DNA of 64,000 nt from an uncultured Cytophagaceae bacterium (GTDB lineage: Bacteria; Bacteroidota; Bacteroidia; Cytophagales; Spirosomataceae). This document shows, one piece after another, positions 17,773 through 25,675 of this stretch. Position numbers and translations under genes: made by a program. The notes below the pieces were generated by a model, which saw only the letters and a program-made list of their open reading frames with translations, did no database searches and was not told where the DNA came from. Location of the stretch: positions 22,839-86,838 of the forward strand of contig CAIZMB010000072.1 in assembly GCA_903933935.1 (NCBI GenBank). Reading direction: 5' to 3'. Numbering within the stretch: position 1 is the stretch's first letter; each line of letters opens with the position of its first letter.

Positions 17773-18203
17773 CAAGTGAATTTTTCATGCGAATTCTTGA
17801 AGCCAACAGCTTTATAAAATTCATGCGCTTGTGTTCTCCGTTTATTGGAAGTTACCTCGATCGATTTTACATCATAAGGCTTCAATTCTTCTCGAATTTG
17901 ATTGATTAATAATTGGCCTATCCCCTTTCCCTGATACGTTTGAGTGACGATTAATTCCTCAATCTCATACACTAATCCTTCGTGGTGCAATAATAATTGG
18001 CCCAAACAGGTAATAAAACCAATGATTTCTTTTTGTTCATTTTCAGCTGCGAAAAATAACGCATTTTCTCTAATTAAGTAATGATTAAAAATACGATGAA
18101 AAACAGTAGGGTCTGAAATACGATTTTCTAGTTCATCCAATAAGTTTCGAATAGCATTTTCATCGGTTTCGATAACTTTTCGAATGTTGACAACTGCTTT
18201 CAT
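17763..18203 (-). CDS. PhnO-like aminoalkylphosphonate N-acetyltransferase (GNAT)
   Basis: 146 aa, the same size as E. coli PhnO (144 aa). Segments that line up by eye with PhnO are LLHHEG (71–76), EIEELIV (80–86), the acetyl-CoA loop QGKGIG (91–96), and SNKRRTQAHEFY (119–130, PhnO has TNVKRHDAHRFY), ending NSHEKFT versus QSHFRFT. PhnO acetylates the amino group of aminoalkylphosphonates, for detoxification or for C–P lyase use. The gene sits inside the phosphonate island but on the opposite strand. It converges on the FAD oxidoreductase and diverges from the PhnZ-like gene, so it is probably controlled separately. A general GNAT role is possible, but the context supports PhnO. Confidence 0.72.
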   Translation of the reverse strand: MKAVVNIRKVIETDENAIRNLLDELENRISDPTVFHRIFNHYLIRENALFFAAENEQKEIIGFITCLGQLLLHHEGLVYEIEELIVTQTYQGKGIGQLLINQIREELKPYDVKSIEVTSNKRRTQAHEFYKAVGFKNSHEKFTCYF

Positions 18204-18230
18204 TTTATGAAATTGTTAAGGGCGCGTAAA

Positions 18231-18238
18231 CAAAAGTA
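18231..18238 (-). promoter_or_regulatory. Putative −7 promoter element of the PhnO-like gene
   Basis: The minus strand reads TACTTTTG, an exact TAnnTTTG match, 28 bp before the start codon. I see no good TTG at the −33 position. Between it and the start lies TTAACAATTTC, which resembles half of the Pho-box-like repeats elsewhere in the window. Confidence 0.4.
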
Positions 18239-18306
18239 AAATAAATCTTAGAACCCTTCTTTCTCAGGCTAATGCTTGCTAATTTACAAGCAAAATTTTG
18301 AAAAAT

Positions 18307-18852
18307 ATGTCTGAGATAATAGAAAAAGTAATTCATTTGTTTGAAAATCATGGGGATTCGCAATACGGAGGAGAGGCCGTAAGCCAATTGGAACACGCGT
18401 TACAAGCAGCCCATTTTGCCAATGAAGCAGGTGAAAAATCAAATATTATTGTCGCAGGAATTTTACATGATATTGGACATTTGTTGCATCATTTACCGGA
18501 TGATGCCCCAGAAAATGGGATCGATGATTTACATGAGAATTTAGCCAATGACTTTCTCCAACAATATTTTACGCCAGAGGTAGTAGAACCCGTTCGATTG
18601 CATGTGGCGGCAAAAAGATATTTATGTACCGTAGAGCCGGAATATCTAGATATTTTAAGTGAGCCTTCTATTATCAGCTTAGGTTTACAAGGAGGTCCTA
18701 TGTCGGCCGATGAATGTAAAGAATTTGAAAAGAATCCATATTACGCAGATGCTGTTAAATTAAGGCGATTCGATGATCAAGCCAAAATAGCCAATTTACA
18801 AGTAAAAGAATTATCGTTTTACGTTCCCTACATGGAGTCTTTTGTTAAATGA
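18307..18852 (+). CDS. PhnZ-like HD-domain phosphonate oxygenase (TIGR03276-like)
   Basis: About 181 aa. Residues matching the mixed-valent di-iron oxygenase PhnZ fall at nearly the same spacing: Tyr20 and Glu23 (QYGGEAV), His30 (LEHALQ), His54/Asp55 (LHDIGH), His76, His99 and Asp157 (RRFDDQAK). PhnZ has Y24, E27, H34, H58/D59, H80, H104, D161. PhnZ cleaves 2-amino-1-hydroxyethylphosphonate to glycine and phosphate with O2. No PhnY hydroxylase gene is in the window, so the substrate may arrive already hydroxylated or differ. A TTG start at 18298 is open, but the ATG at 18307 is preferred. The stop overlaps the permease start by 4 bp (ATGA). Confidence 0.88.
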   Translation: MSEIIEKVIHLFENHGDSQYGGEAVSQLEHALQAAHFANEAGEKSNIIVAGILHDIGHLLHHLPDDAPENGIDDLHENLANDFLQQYFTPEVVEPVRLHVAAKRYLCTVEPEYLDILSEPSIISLGLQGGPMSADECKEFEKNPYYADAVKLRRFDDQAKIANLQVKELSFYVPYMESFVK

Positions 18853-20111
18853 ACTCCATTAAAAGTCGAGTAAATTTTTCTGGCAAACTAATATTTACCC
18901 ATCCATTATGGTCCATGATAGCGGCTTTTGGCTGTTATTTTTGCGTATATGGATTTAGAAAACCTTTTACAGCGGGTTTATACACAGACCAATTTTGGAT
19001 AGGAATTCCATGGAAATCAATTTTGATATCTTCTCAGATTGCCGGTTACATGTTATCCAAATGGTGTGGAATATTCATCGTGTCAGGGATTTCGTGGGAA
19101 AAGAGGACGCGTGCTATTTTGATTAGTATTCTCATAGCAGAGCTTGCCTTGGTAGGATTTGGCCTAGTTCCAAGGCCTTACGGCATTGTTTTTTTAGTAA
19201 TCAATGGGTTGCCATTGGGTATGATTTTTGGCTACATTCAAGGCTTTTTGGAGGGCAAGAAAAATACCGAATTATTTATTGCGGCACTGGGAAGTAGCTT
19301 TATCTTAGCGGATGGCGTTTCTAAATCTGTAGGCACCTGGCTATTAAATATCTCCATCGCTGAACATTGGATGCCTTCGTTGGCAGGCTTGATTTATACT
19401 TTGCCTTTCGTGTTTTTTGTATGGATGTTGACAAAAATTCCTAGGCCCACCGAGCAAGACAAGGAAGACCGAGCAGAAAGGTCAGCCATGACTCAGAAAG
19501 ATCGCATCGCACTAGTTAAAGAGTTGTGGCCTGGAATTCTAAGCATTAGCTTATTGTATCTATTTGCTTCGCTTTTAAGAGGAGTTCGCTCTGATTTTGC
19601 CCCGGAAATATGGAAATATTTAGGTTTTGTAGGCGAGGCATCCATCTATGCACAAACGGAAATTTGGGTTACGGTAGGAATATTAGTCATCAACGGTAGC
19701 CTGGTATTAATCAAGAAAAACTACATCGCCTTTTTTATTAGTTTGTCAGCCATAGCGACAGGCTATCTATTTTTGCTGATCGCAGGATTATGGGGAGTAA
19801 ATCACTTAAATCCATTTTGGCTAATTGTATTAACAGGATTTGGTATCTATTTGCCTTATTTAACGATAACCACTTCCGTTTTTGAGCGGATGATTGCCAT
19901 CACTAGGCACAAGGCAAACATCGGCTTTTTAATGTATATCGTGGACTCTATCGGATACTTGGGCTACAACGTGTTATTAATTATCACAGGTTTCATATTA
20001 CCCAATTTAAATCTTCCGTCCCTATTCTTCACTTGGATTGTGATACTGGGAATTGCAGGTCTTATGATCAGTAGCTTATCGAGCCTTTATTTTTACAGAA
20101 GATTGAAATAA
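18849..20111 (+). CDS. DUF5690 family major-facilitator-like permease
   Basis: 420 aa with about twelve hydrophobic segments. The N-terminal helix GCYFCVYGFRKPFTAGLY resembles the start of organophosphate antiporters such as GlpT and UhpT. I assign it to DUF5690, a Bacteroidota MFS branch without a proven substrate, from overall look and context. The ATGA overlap with the PhnZ-like gene makes coupled expression nearly certain. The natural reading is inner-membrane uptake of the phosphonate that SusCD brings across the outer membrane. No ABC-type PhnCDE transporter is in the window, so this would be the only candidate importer. Confidence 0.75.
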   Translation: MNSIKSRVNFSGKLIFTHPLWSMIAAFGCYFCVYGFRKPFTAGLYTDQFWIGIPWKSILISSQIAGYMLSKWCGIFIVSGISWEKRTRAILISILIAELALVGFGLVPRPYGIVFLVINGLPLGMIFGYIQGFLEGKKNTELFIAALGSSFILADGVSKSVGTWLLNISIAEHWMPSLAGLIYTLPFVFFVWMLTKIPRPTEQDKEDRAERSAMTQKDRIALVKELWPGILSISLLYLFASLLRGVRSDFAPEIWKYLGFVGEASIYAQTEIWVTVGILVINGSLVLIKKNYIAFFISLSAIATGYLFLLIAGLWGVNHLNPFWLIVLTGFGIYLPYLTITTSVFERMIAITRHKANIGFLMYIVDSIGYLGYNVLLIITGFILPNLNLPSLFFTWIVILGIAGLMISSLSSLYFYRRLK

Positions 20112-20245
20112 TATTAGTCTCTATTGCTTAGAATGTAATTTATAGGGATGAAATATTTCAAGCAAAAGTCGAACAAATTAAAAGAGAATCTAATTCATCA
20201 TGATTTGAATCAATTCATACAAATAGAGTAGCCAATAAAAACAAG

Positions 20246-20274
20246 TAATGCCGAGAGGAAACCCCGCGGCATTA
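20246..20274. terminator. Hairpin between the convergent permease and lipoprotein genes
   Basis: TAATGCCG and CGGCATTA form an 8-bp stem around a GC-rich loop. It lies between convergent genes, and a T-rich tail follows on the minus strand. Confidence 0.55.
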
Positions 20275-20296
20275 ACTTTAATACACCAATATAAAA

Positions 20297-20848
20297 TTAA
20301 TTGAGACCAATGGTAGACACCCAAGATCTCTTTTTCTTATCATAAATGAGTGATGCGTCAGGCCACTCAACATAATGTTTCATTTTCAAATATTCTGTAA
20401 TATTGTCTTGCTTGACTAATGCATTAAATAAAAAGCCTCCACGCTGTTTGACCGTTTCTTCATCAAAATGTGGGGTATTCGCCACCTCCTCAAACTGTTC
20501 TATTTCTAGTGTATTGGGCTTTAGTGTAAAAGTCCCTAAAACACCCCTTCTCAAATCTTTGCGTCCTGCGACGGGCCTACTGAGGAAATAAGTATACGTT
20601 CCAGAACTATCTTTTGAGAGATTGATCAACTGAAACTCGGGTAAACGTTTTACATATTCAGACCTAAATCGAGCTTGAAACTTGGTTGAATCTGATGCAT
20701 AAGCAGGCTTTTCGCTTATAATACTGATGATGTTAGTTACCAAGGTATCTTGTTCAGGCTTAGAAAAATAAAATGCAGCTTCATCTTTGGAATGACAGCT
20801 AGCTAAAAAAAATAATCCACAAAACAGGAGGGATTTAAGTTTATTCAT
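20297..20848 (-). CDS. Hypothetical lipoprotein (183 aa)
   Basis: Unrecognised. The N-terminus is a lipoprotein signal peptide with a cysteine in FLASCHSK, so export and lipid anchoring are likely. The rest is soluble, with a mixed alpha/beta pattern (TYTFLSRPVAGRKDLRRGVLGTFTLKPNT). It lies downstream of the TonB receptor and beta-helix lipoprotein operon on the same strand, separated by a strong terminator only 10 bp before its start. Expression therefore depends on read-through or on a promoter hidden in that hairpin region. Confidence 0.65.
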   Translation of the reverse strand: MNKLKSLLFCGLFFLASCHSKDEAAFYFSKPEQDTLVTNIISIISEKPAYASDSTKFQARFRSEYVKRLPEFQLINLSKDSSGTYTYFLSRPVAGRKDLRRGVLGTFTLKPNTLEIEQFEEVANTPHFDEETVKQRGGFLFNALVKQDNITEYLKMKHYVEWPDASLIYDKKKRSWVSTIGLN

Positions 20849-20857
20849 TGGTGTACT

Positions 20858-20892
20858 AAAAAAAGGTCGCCACCTATCATTAGGCAGCGACC
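20858..20892 (-). terminator. Strong terminator of the TonB receptor–beta-helix lipoprotein operon
   Basis: On the minus strand, GGTCGCTGCCT pairs with AGGTGGCGACC (11 bp including one G·T wobble and one mismatch) around a 6-base loop, followed directly by seven Ts. It sits 16 bp past the stop of the beta-helix lipoprotein gene. Confidence 0.85.
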
Positions 20893-20907
20893 AAGGAAAT
20901 AAATTTT

Positions 20908-22677
20908 TTACTTAATGTAAACAATCGAATTAGGATTGAATTCTGACCAACCAGCTGTCCAATCAGAATCTTTGAATGCACCAACAAAATCAGTTGCTGT
21001 AGTACCCGCTAACGTAGGCAATGCAGTACCGATTAAAGACTCAGATGCACCTGCTGTCAATGTTAACGTAGGACGAGCTGACCAAAGCGCAGAAGAAATA
21101 CCTGTATTTGCAGTCGAAGTCAAGGTTTTGTTTCCTGCTATCGCTGCAAACCATGCCGATGCAGAAACAGTACCAATTTCAATCGGACGTGTAGCTACTG
21201 TTCCAGCAGAACCCGTACGAGCAATTTGCTCCTCATTAACTACCGGTACTCCAAATCCATAAAGACCTGAGTTCAGTGAAGTAAATCCAGTTGTTCCCCA
21301 GCCCGTTGTACCAGCGATAACAACATTCTTAACAATTAGTTCTCCATTAGCCGCATTTGTCTTTGCAGCACCACGCTGACTGTCGATGTATAATCCTGCT
21401 GGATAACCTGTGATAAATGTATTGTAAATTTTCACTTTAGCATTACGACGCAATTGAGCTCCATTTTGGAAGTTGGCATCTAAGTAATCAGACGATTTTC
21501 CTTTGGCACCTATGATAGAGAAGTTAGCAAGTGTTGCCGATGTAAATGGAGCAAGATTTGACCCAGCTGCATCATTATCAATTTCAAAACCATTTGATCC
21601 TGAAACGTCAGCCAAATTACCATCACGGTAACCTAAACCAAACTGAACTGTACCTGAGTAGCCATTGTCCATGTCGAAATCATCATCCGTTCCTTTATAA
21701 GCAACTAAATACTTACAATTTACAGTACCACCAAACCACTCAAATGAATCATCCAATCCAAAAGAAGCCATGATGTATTCAATCTTCGTTCCTGAACCTA
21801 CTGAACCCATCGTTAATGAGTTAATCTCTTGATTTGGATTCAATGGAATACCAGCATACTCTATACGAACATATTTTAATGAACCTGAATTATCATCAGC
21901 TACAGTACCACCGTGGAATCCTTTGTAACCACCTTCTAATTCTGCCACACCTGTTAAGTTGTTTGGAGCTTTTCCACAAATTACAACACCACCCCAATCA
22001 CCTGGAGAACGTGAACCAATACCTTCAGCAGAAGTAAAGATAATCGGCTCAGAAGCAGTACCTTCAGCGATCAATTTAGATTCGCGTTGAACGATTAAGG
22101 TTCCTTTTGTAGCCTTATCGCCAATGATAATCGTACCTGCTTGAATGGTTAATTGGCCTTTTTTTGTTATTGTTCCAGAAACAGCTTCTTCTCCTACACG
22201 CACATAACCTTTCAAACGATAAATCTTATCTTTTGTCCAAGTCACATTTCCTTCGATTACACCTTGTACGTCAATAATCGTCTTTGGAGGTACAACTGAA
22301 ACAGTAACAGGAATAGCAACTAAAGAAGAAACTTGATTCTTAACATCAGTAACTTGAACTGTAAAGTTAACTGTAGCACCTGCACTACCTTCAACAACAT
22401 AATCCTTCGAATATTCAGCGGTTTTTTCACCAGCCATAATTTTCGAATCAAATGGAGCACCATTCTTTAAAACAGTAATCGACTTAATACCCGCTGGTGC
22501 ATTAATAGAAGCCTTTACCGTAACTGTAGCACCTGGAATACCCGCAAGTGTACCTGACGTAGAGATTGTTGGCACAGGGAAAACTTCTTCTTCCTTCGTG
22601 CAACCCGCTAATGTTACTACCGCGATAGTTAACATTGCTAAAACTTTGAACATGTTTGTTTGTAAGCGTTTCATCAC
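20908..22677 (-). CDS. Secreted beta-helix-like lipoprotein paired with a TonB receptor
   Basis: 589 aa with lipobox LAGC (Cys26). An Ig-like/PKD-type segment (residues ~35–135) is followed by VIEGNVTWTKDKIYRLKGYVRVGE and then a long run of short strands such as GQLTIQAGTIIIGDKATKGTLIVQRESKL and SEPIIFTSA. These are typical of right-handed beta-helix surface proteins of Bacteroidota. An acidic stretch GTDDDFDMDNGYSG could bind calcium. No catalytic motif is evident. It follows the TonB receptor by 27 bp, so the two form an operon, and the protein probably serves as the receptor's surface partner. From memory, similar pairs are induced by phosphate limitation in marine Bacteroidota. The upstream Pho-box-like repeats fit that. 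Confidence 0.75.
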   Translation of the reverse strand: MMKRLQTNMFKVLAMLTIAVVTLAGCTKEEEVFPVPTISTSGTLAGIPGATVTVKASINAPAGIKSITVLKNGAPFDSKIMAGEKTAEYSKDYVVEGSAGATVNFTVQVTDVKNQVSSLVAIPVTVSVVPPKTIIDVQGVIEGNVTWTKDKIYRLKGYVRVGEEAVSGTITKKGQLTIQAGTIIIGDKATKGTLIVQRESKLIAEGTASEPIIFTSAEGIGSRSPGDWGGVVICGKAPNNLTGVAELEGGYKGFHGGTVADDNSGSLKYVRIEYAGIPLNPNQEINSLTMGSVGSGTKIEYIMASFGLDDSFEWFGGTVNCKYLVAYKGTDDDFDMDNGYSGTVQFGLGYRDGNLADVSGSNGFEIDNDAAGSNLAPFTSATLANFSIIGAKGKSSDYLDANFQNGAQLRRNAKVKIYNTFITGYPAGLYIDSQRGAAKTNAANGELIVKNVVIAGTTGWGTTGFTSLNSGLYGFGVPVVNEEQIARTGSAGTVATRPIEIGTVSASAWFAAIAGNKTLTSTANTGISSALWSARPTLTLTAGASESLIGTALPTLAGTTATDFVGAFKDSDWTAGWSEFNPNSIVYIK

Positions 22678-22704
22678 TTTTTTTTTAAAATTTAAATTGA
22701 AAAA

Positions 22705-25524
22705 TTAATTAAATGGAGAAATAATAAGTCCTAATGAAGCTACACGACCCGGTGCATAACTTTGAATAATTTGATCTTGATTACGATCAAAATTTTGATC
22801 TTGGTTACCATCTTGTAGAATGATATTCCCTTGATTTAAAATATCGCTAATGCCGCCCTTAATCATAATGGCTTTCGTCAACTGCTTTGAAAAGTTAAAA
22901 TCAATTACATTTCTAGGAATCTCATACCAATCAGGATAAGGAGCGCCAAAGTTATTTCCTACGGCAAAAATCCGCTTCCCAATCACATTGTAGTTCAGGT
23001 TAATTTGTAAGCCGCGTTGTGTGTCATTGTAATTAATACCTGCATTTATAATGTAAGGCGACTGCCCTTGTAAAGGCCGATTATCTGACTGATCGGATGC
23101 CAATTTTTCGTCCAATTTTACACGGCTGAAAATATAGGTTCCATTAAAAACCAGACTTGTTCGACCCAATAACGAATTAGGTGAAGATGGATTTAAATTC
23201 TTACGAAATTCAGCTTCTAAACCTGTTGAAAATGCTGATTGCGCATTCGAGAAATTCAAAATAGGATTGGCCCCTGAGGCAAAAATAACCTCAATTGGAT
23301 TAGTGAAATCTTTGTAAAATGCGGCTATGCTAATCAACTCAGAAGGCGTAGGGTAAAATTCATACCGAAAATCAAAATTCTGAATATTCGCATTTTTCAA
23401 CAAAGGATTACCTGACACAGTCCGGTTATTCACAAAATCATAAAAAGAGAATGGAGCTAATTCACGGAATTCAGGACGATTTAAGGTCTTTCCGTAAGCC
23501 AAACGCAACAGTGATTTTTCCGTGAAATTATAAGTCAAATTCATGGATGGCAATAAATCCAAACGTGTGTTGTCGTAATTAATTAGCTTGCCAACCAAAT
23601 CAGCTGAATTCAGTTTTTGGCTATTCTGCTCTGCCCGAACACCGGCAATGACATTAAACTTTTTCCCAAGTGCGTAATTAACGGATAAATATCCTGCCAA
23701 TAAGGTATTACTCGCATCATAGGAATCATTCGGATTCGTTTGCTCATCTAGACGAATACCTGTTCTTGTATTAAAATTTTGAGCGGCCAATAATTGGTCA
23801 ATAGGCAATGTCGTTTGGAAAGATGGCGTGGACTTCACATAACCAATATTTCGTGCACCAAAATCACGAACCTTATCTTCGTAAAATAACCCTGCTTTTA
23901 ATTCAAGTTCTTTTGAATCTTGTAAATCAATTTTCTTCACAGCATTAAATGCAGCTGTGTAAGATGATTCATCCATATTTATATAGGTCCTACCAAGAAC
24001 AGTCGTTTGGGCAGCACCATTGGGTATAAATAAACTAGATGAACTTCCATCTACATTATAGCGAAAACGCTTGTAATCGGGTTGGTCGCGATATGCAGAA
24101 TTATATCCCGCCATCCAATCAATTTTCAGACTACCTGATTGTAAATCATGGCGTCCGGTCAATTGACCCGTGTAAATTCCACGATATACTTGATCAAATG
24201 AACGAATATCCCAATTGGAACCATTCTCAAACCCATCACGCTGAATGTATTGGGTATTAGCTAATTGATTAAATAAATTCTTAAATTCAATCACTGATCC
24301 CCCAGTGAAACGAGCAGACCAGTTGGTAGAAACACCCAAACGCAACGCATTTGTATATTGATTATCCACAAAATTAAAAACGGCATCGGGCTCGCCAGTA
24401 AAATTAGGGCCAATGTTACTATACCCCCAGTCATTCCGAGCCATTTCAAAAGTTGAGCGCGTATTTGAGTAATTGATGGCTGTTACATTTCCGAATTGGG
24501 TCGACCCCAAATCAAATTTGAATCCTCCTGAAAGCGAGGCACGCATATCGGGCATTGCATTAGACTCTACTGGAGTCCAATTATTTTTCAATGATGCTCC
24601 TATAGCATCTAAACCCGCAGGTCCTGAATTAAGAAGTGCAGCACGACTAGCTGGAAAAGATTTAGGTAAATCAAAATAGCCTTGATCGAATCCAGTCCAA
24701 GCAAGATTACTATTTTTTGTCGCAAAAAATTGTGCTCCTGTAGTTCCTTCTCGATAAGCACTTGAAATATCTAATGTTAAAAAGTTATTCTCCGGAATTG
24801 ATTTAGTAAAAATTTTGACCACCCCACCAGCAAACTCACCAGGAATCTCCGCGGAAGGCGATTTGAAAACCAAAATACGATCGATCTGACCTGCAGGAAT
24901 GATATCAAAAGAAAAAGAACGCACGTCAGTCTCCATCGAAGGAGCAAACGCATTATTTAATTGAACCGTGTTATACCGCTCATTCAAACCGCGGATATTA
25001 ATAAAACGCTCACCAAAAATGGTAACACCAGGAACACGCTTCACAACTTCAGCAGCCGTACGGTCCAAAGTCTTCGTAATCTGTGCGGCTGAAATTCCAC
25101 TCACGACTAATTGAGCTGCCTTAATTTCCGTAATAACAGATACCTCAGTATTCGTTAAACGCTGAGCAACCACTTTTACCTCTGCTAAAGTAGAAGATTC
25201 CTCTGCTATCGTTAAATTCAAGTCAGTCACTTGGTCAGCCTCAACTTTAACATTTTCATAAATTTTAGATTGATATCCTACAAAGGAGATCTTTAGTGAA
25301 TAGGTGCCAACGGCCAATTTTCCAAAAGTGAAAAAACCATTAATGTCTGTGGCGGCTCCTTTAGTACTTCCTTGAATTAGAACGGTCGCTCCAATGATGT
25401 CTTCCTTGGACTTTACATCTTTAATTGTTCCTCTGATAACCCCTGTTTGTTGCGCAAGAGTCGTGATTGAAAGAAACAAGAATGTGATTAAATAAAAATA
25501 GGTGCGCTGCATAATGAAAGTCAT
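22705..25524 (-). CDS. TonB-dependent outer-membrane receptor with carboxypeptidase-like N-domain
   Basis: 939 aa. A signal peptide ends near LAQQ, followed by a carboxypeptidase regulatory-like domain (GVIRGTIKDVKSKEDIIGATVLIQGSTKGAATDINGFF) and a plug domain with VVKRVPGVTIFGERFINIRGLNERYN, and then a beta-barrel. ATG at 25512 (MQRTYFY) is the more likely start. This is the FecA/CirA-like class, not the SusC class, and no SusD gene accompanies it. Its partner is the beta-helix lipoprotein downstream. A phosphate-starvation role is suggested by the two 11-bp-period repeats about 100–150 bp upstream. The ligand is unknown. Confidence 0.88.
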   Translation of the reverse strand: MTFIMQRTYFYLITFLFLSITTLAQQTGVIRGTIKDVKSKEDIIGATVLIQGSTKGAATDINGFFTFGKLAVGTYSLKISFVGYQSKIYENVKVEADQVTDLNLTIAEESSTLAEVKVVAQRLTNTEVSVITEIKAAQLVVSGISAAQITKTLDRTAAEVVKRVPGVTIFGERFINIRGLNERYNTVQLNNAFAPSMETDVRSFSFDIIPAGQIDRILVFKSPSAEIPGEFAGGVVKIFTKSIPENNFLTLDISSAYREGTTGAQFFATKNSNLAWTGFDQGYFDLPKSFPASRAALLNSGPAGLDAIGASLKNNWTPVESNAMPDMRASLSGGFKFDLGSTQFGNVTAINYSNTRSTFEMARNDWGYSNIGPNFTGEPDAVFNFVDNQYTNALRLGVSTNWSARFTGGSVIEFKNLFNQLANTQYIQRDGFENGSNWDIRSFDQVYRGIYTGQLTGRHDLQSGSLKIDWMAGYNSAYRDQPDYKRFRYNVDGSSSSLFIPNGAAQTTVLGRTYINMDESSYTAAFNAVKKIDLQDSKELELKAGLFYEDKVRDFGARNIGYVKSTPSFQTTLPIDQLLAAQNFNTRTGIRLDEQTNPNDSYDASNTLLAGYLSVNYALGKKFNVIAGVRAEQNSQKLNSADLVGKLINYDNTRLDLLPSMNLTYNFTEKSLLRLAYGKTLNRPEFRELAPFSFYDFVNNRTVSGNPLLKNANIQNFDFRYEFYPTPSELISIAAFYKDFTNPIEVIFASGANPILNFSNAQSAFSTGLEAEFRKNLNPSSPNSLLGRTSLVFNGTYIFSRVKLDEKLASDQSDNRPLQGQSPYIINAGINYNDTQRGLQINLNYNVIGKRIFAVGNNFGAPYPDWYEIPRNVIDFNFSKQLTKAIMIKGGISDILNQGNIILQDGNQDQNFDRNQDQIIQSYAPGRVASLGLIISPFN

Positions 25525-25626
25525 ATTGTATGGTTAATTGGTGTATTGTTTCAATAATGTTTACTTTTTAGTCCACCAAAATTAACTCAATGAAATCCCT
25601 TACTCATTACGATACCGTTAGTGGAC

Positions 25627-25643
25627 TATTAAGAAATTGTTAA
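25627..25643 (-). promoter_or_regulatory. Putative Pho-box-like direct repeat facing the TonB receptor gene
   Basis: Read on the minus strand: TTAACA, 5 bp (ATTTC), TTAATA, an 11-bp period. The core TTAACAATTTCTTAATA is one base different from the box at 37031–37047 before the PiT gene. It lies about 100 bp before the receptor start. Confidence 0.5.
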
Positions 25644-25658
25644 AAAAGTTTAGATTTA

Positions 25659-25675
25659 TTAACAATTCCTTAACA
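25659..25675 (+). promoter_or_regulatory. Second Pho-box-like direct repeat, opposite orientation
   Basis: TTAACA (25659–25664), 5 bp (ATTCC), TTAACA (25670–25675). With the box at 25627–25643 it forms a 15-bp inverted repeat with a single mismatch, around a 16-bp spacer. The plus-strand orientation faces the 118-aa gene at 25893. Confidence 0.5.

Noticed and set aside
10795..20111. Phosphonate biosynthesis cluster
   Set aside because: There is no PepM or phosphonopyruvate decarboxylase, which start nearly all known phosphonate syntheses. The enzymes present are degradative.
25627..25675. 15-bp inverted repeat read as a transcription terminator
   Set aside because: It lies between divergent genes, has a 16-bp AT-rich loop and no T-run after the stem. 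The two arms are better explained as opposed direct-repeat boxes.
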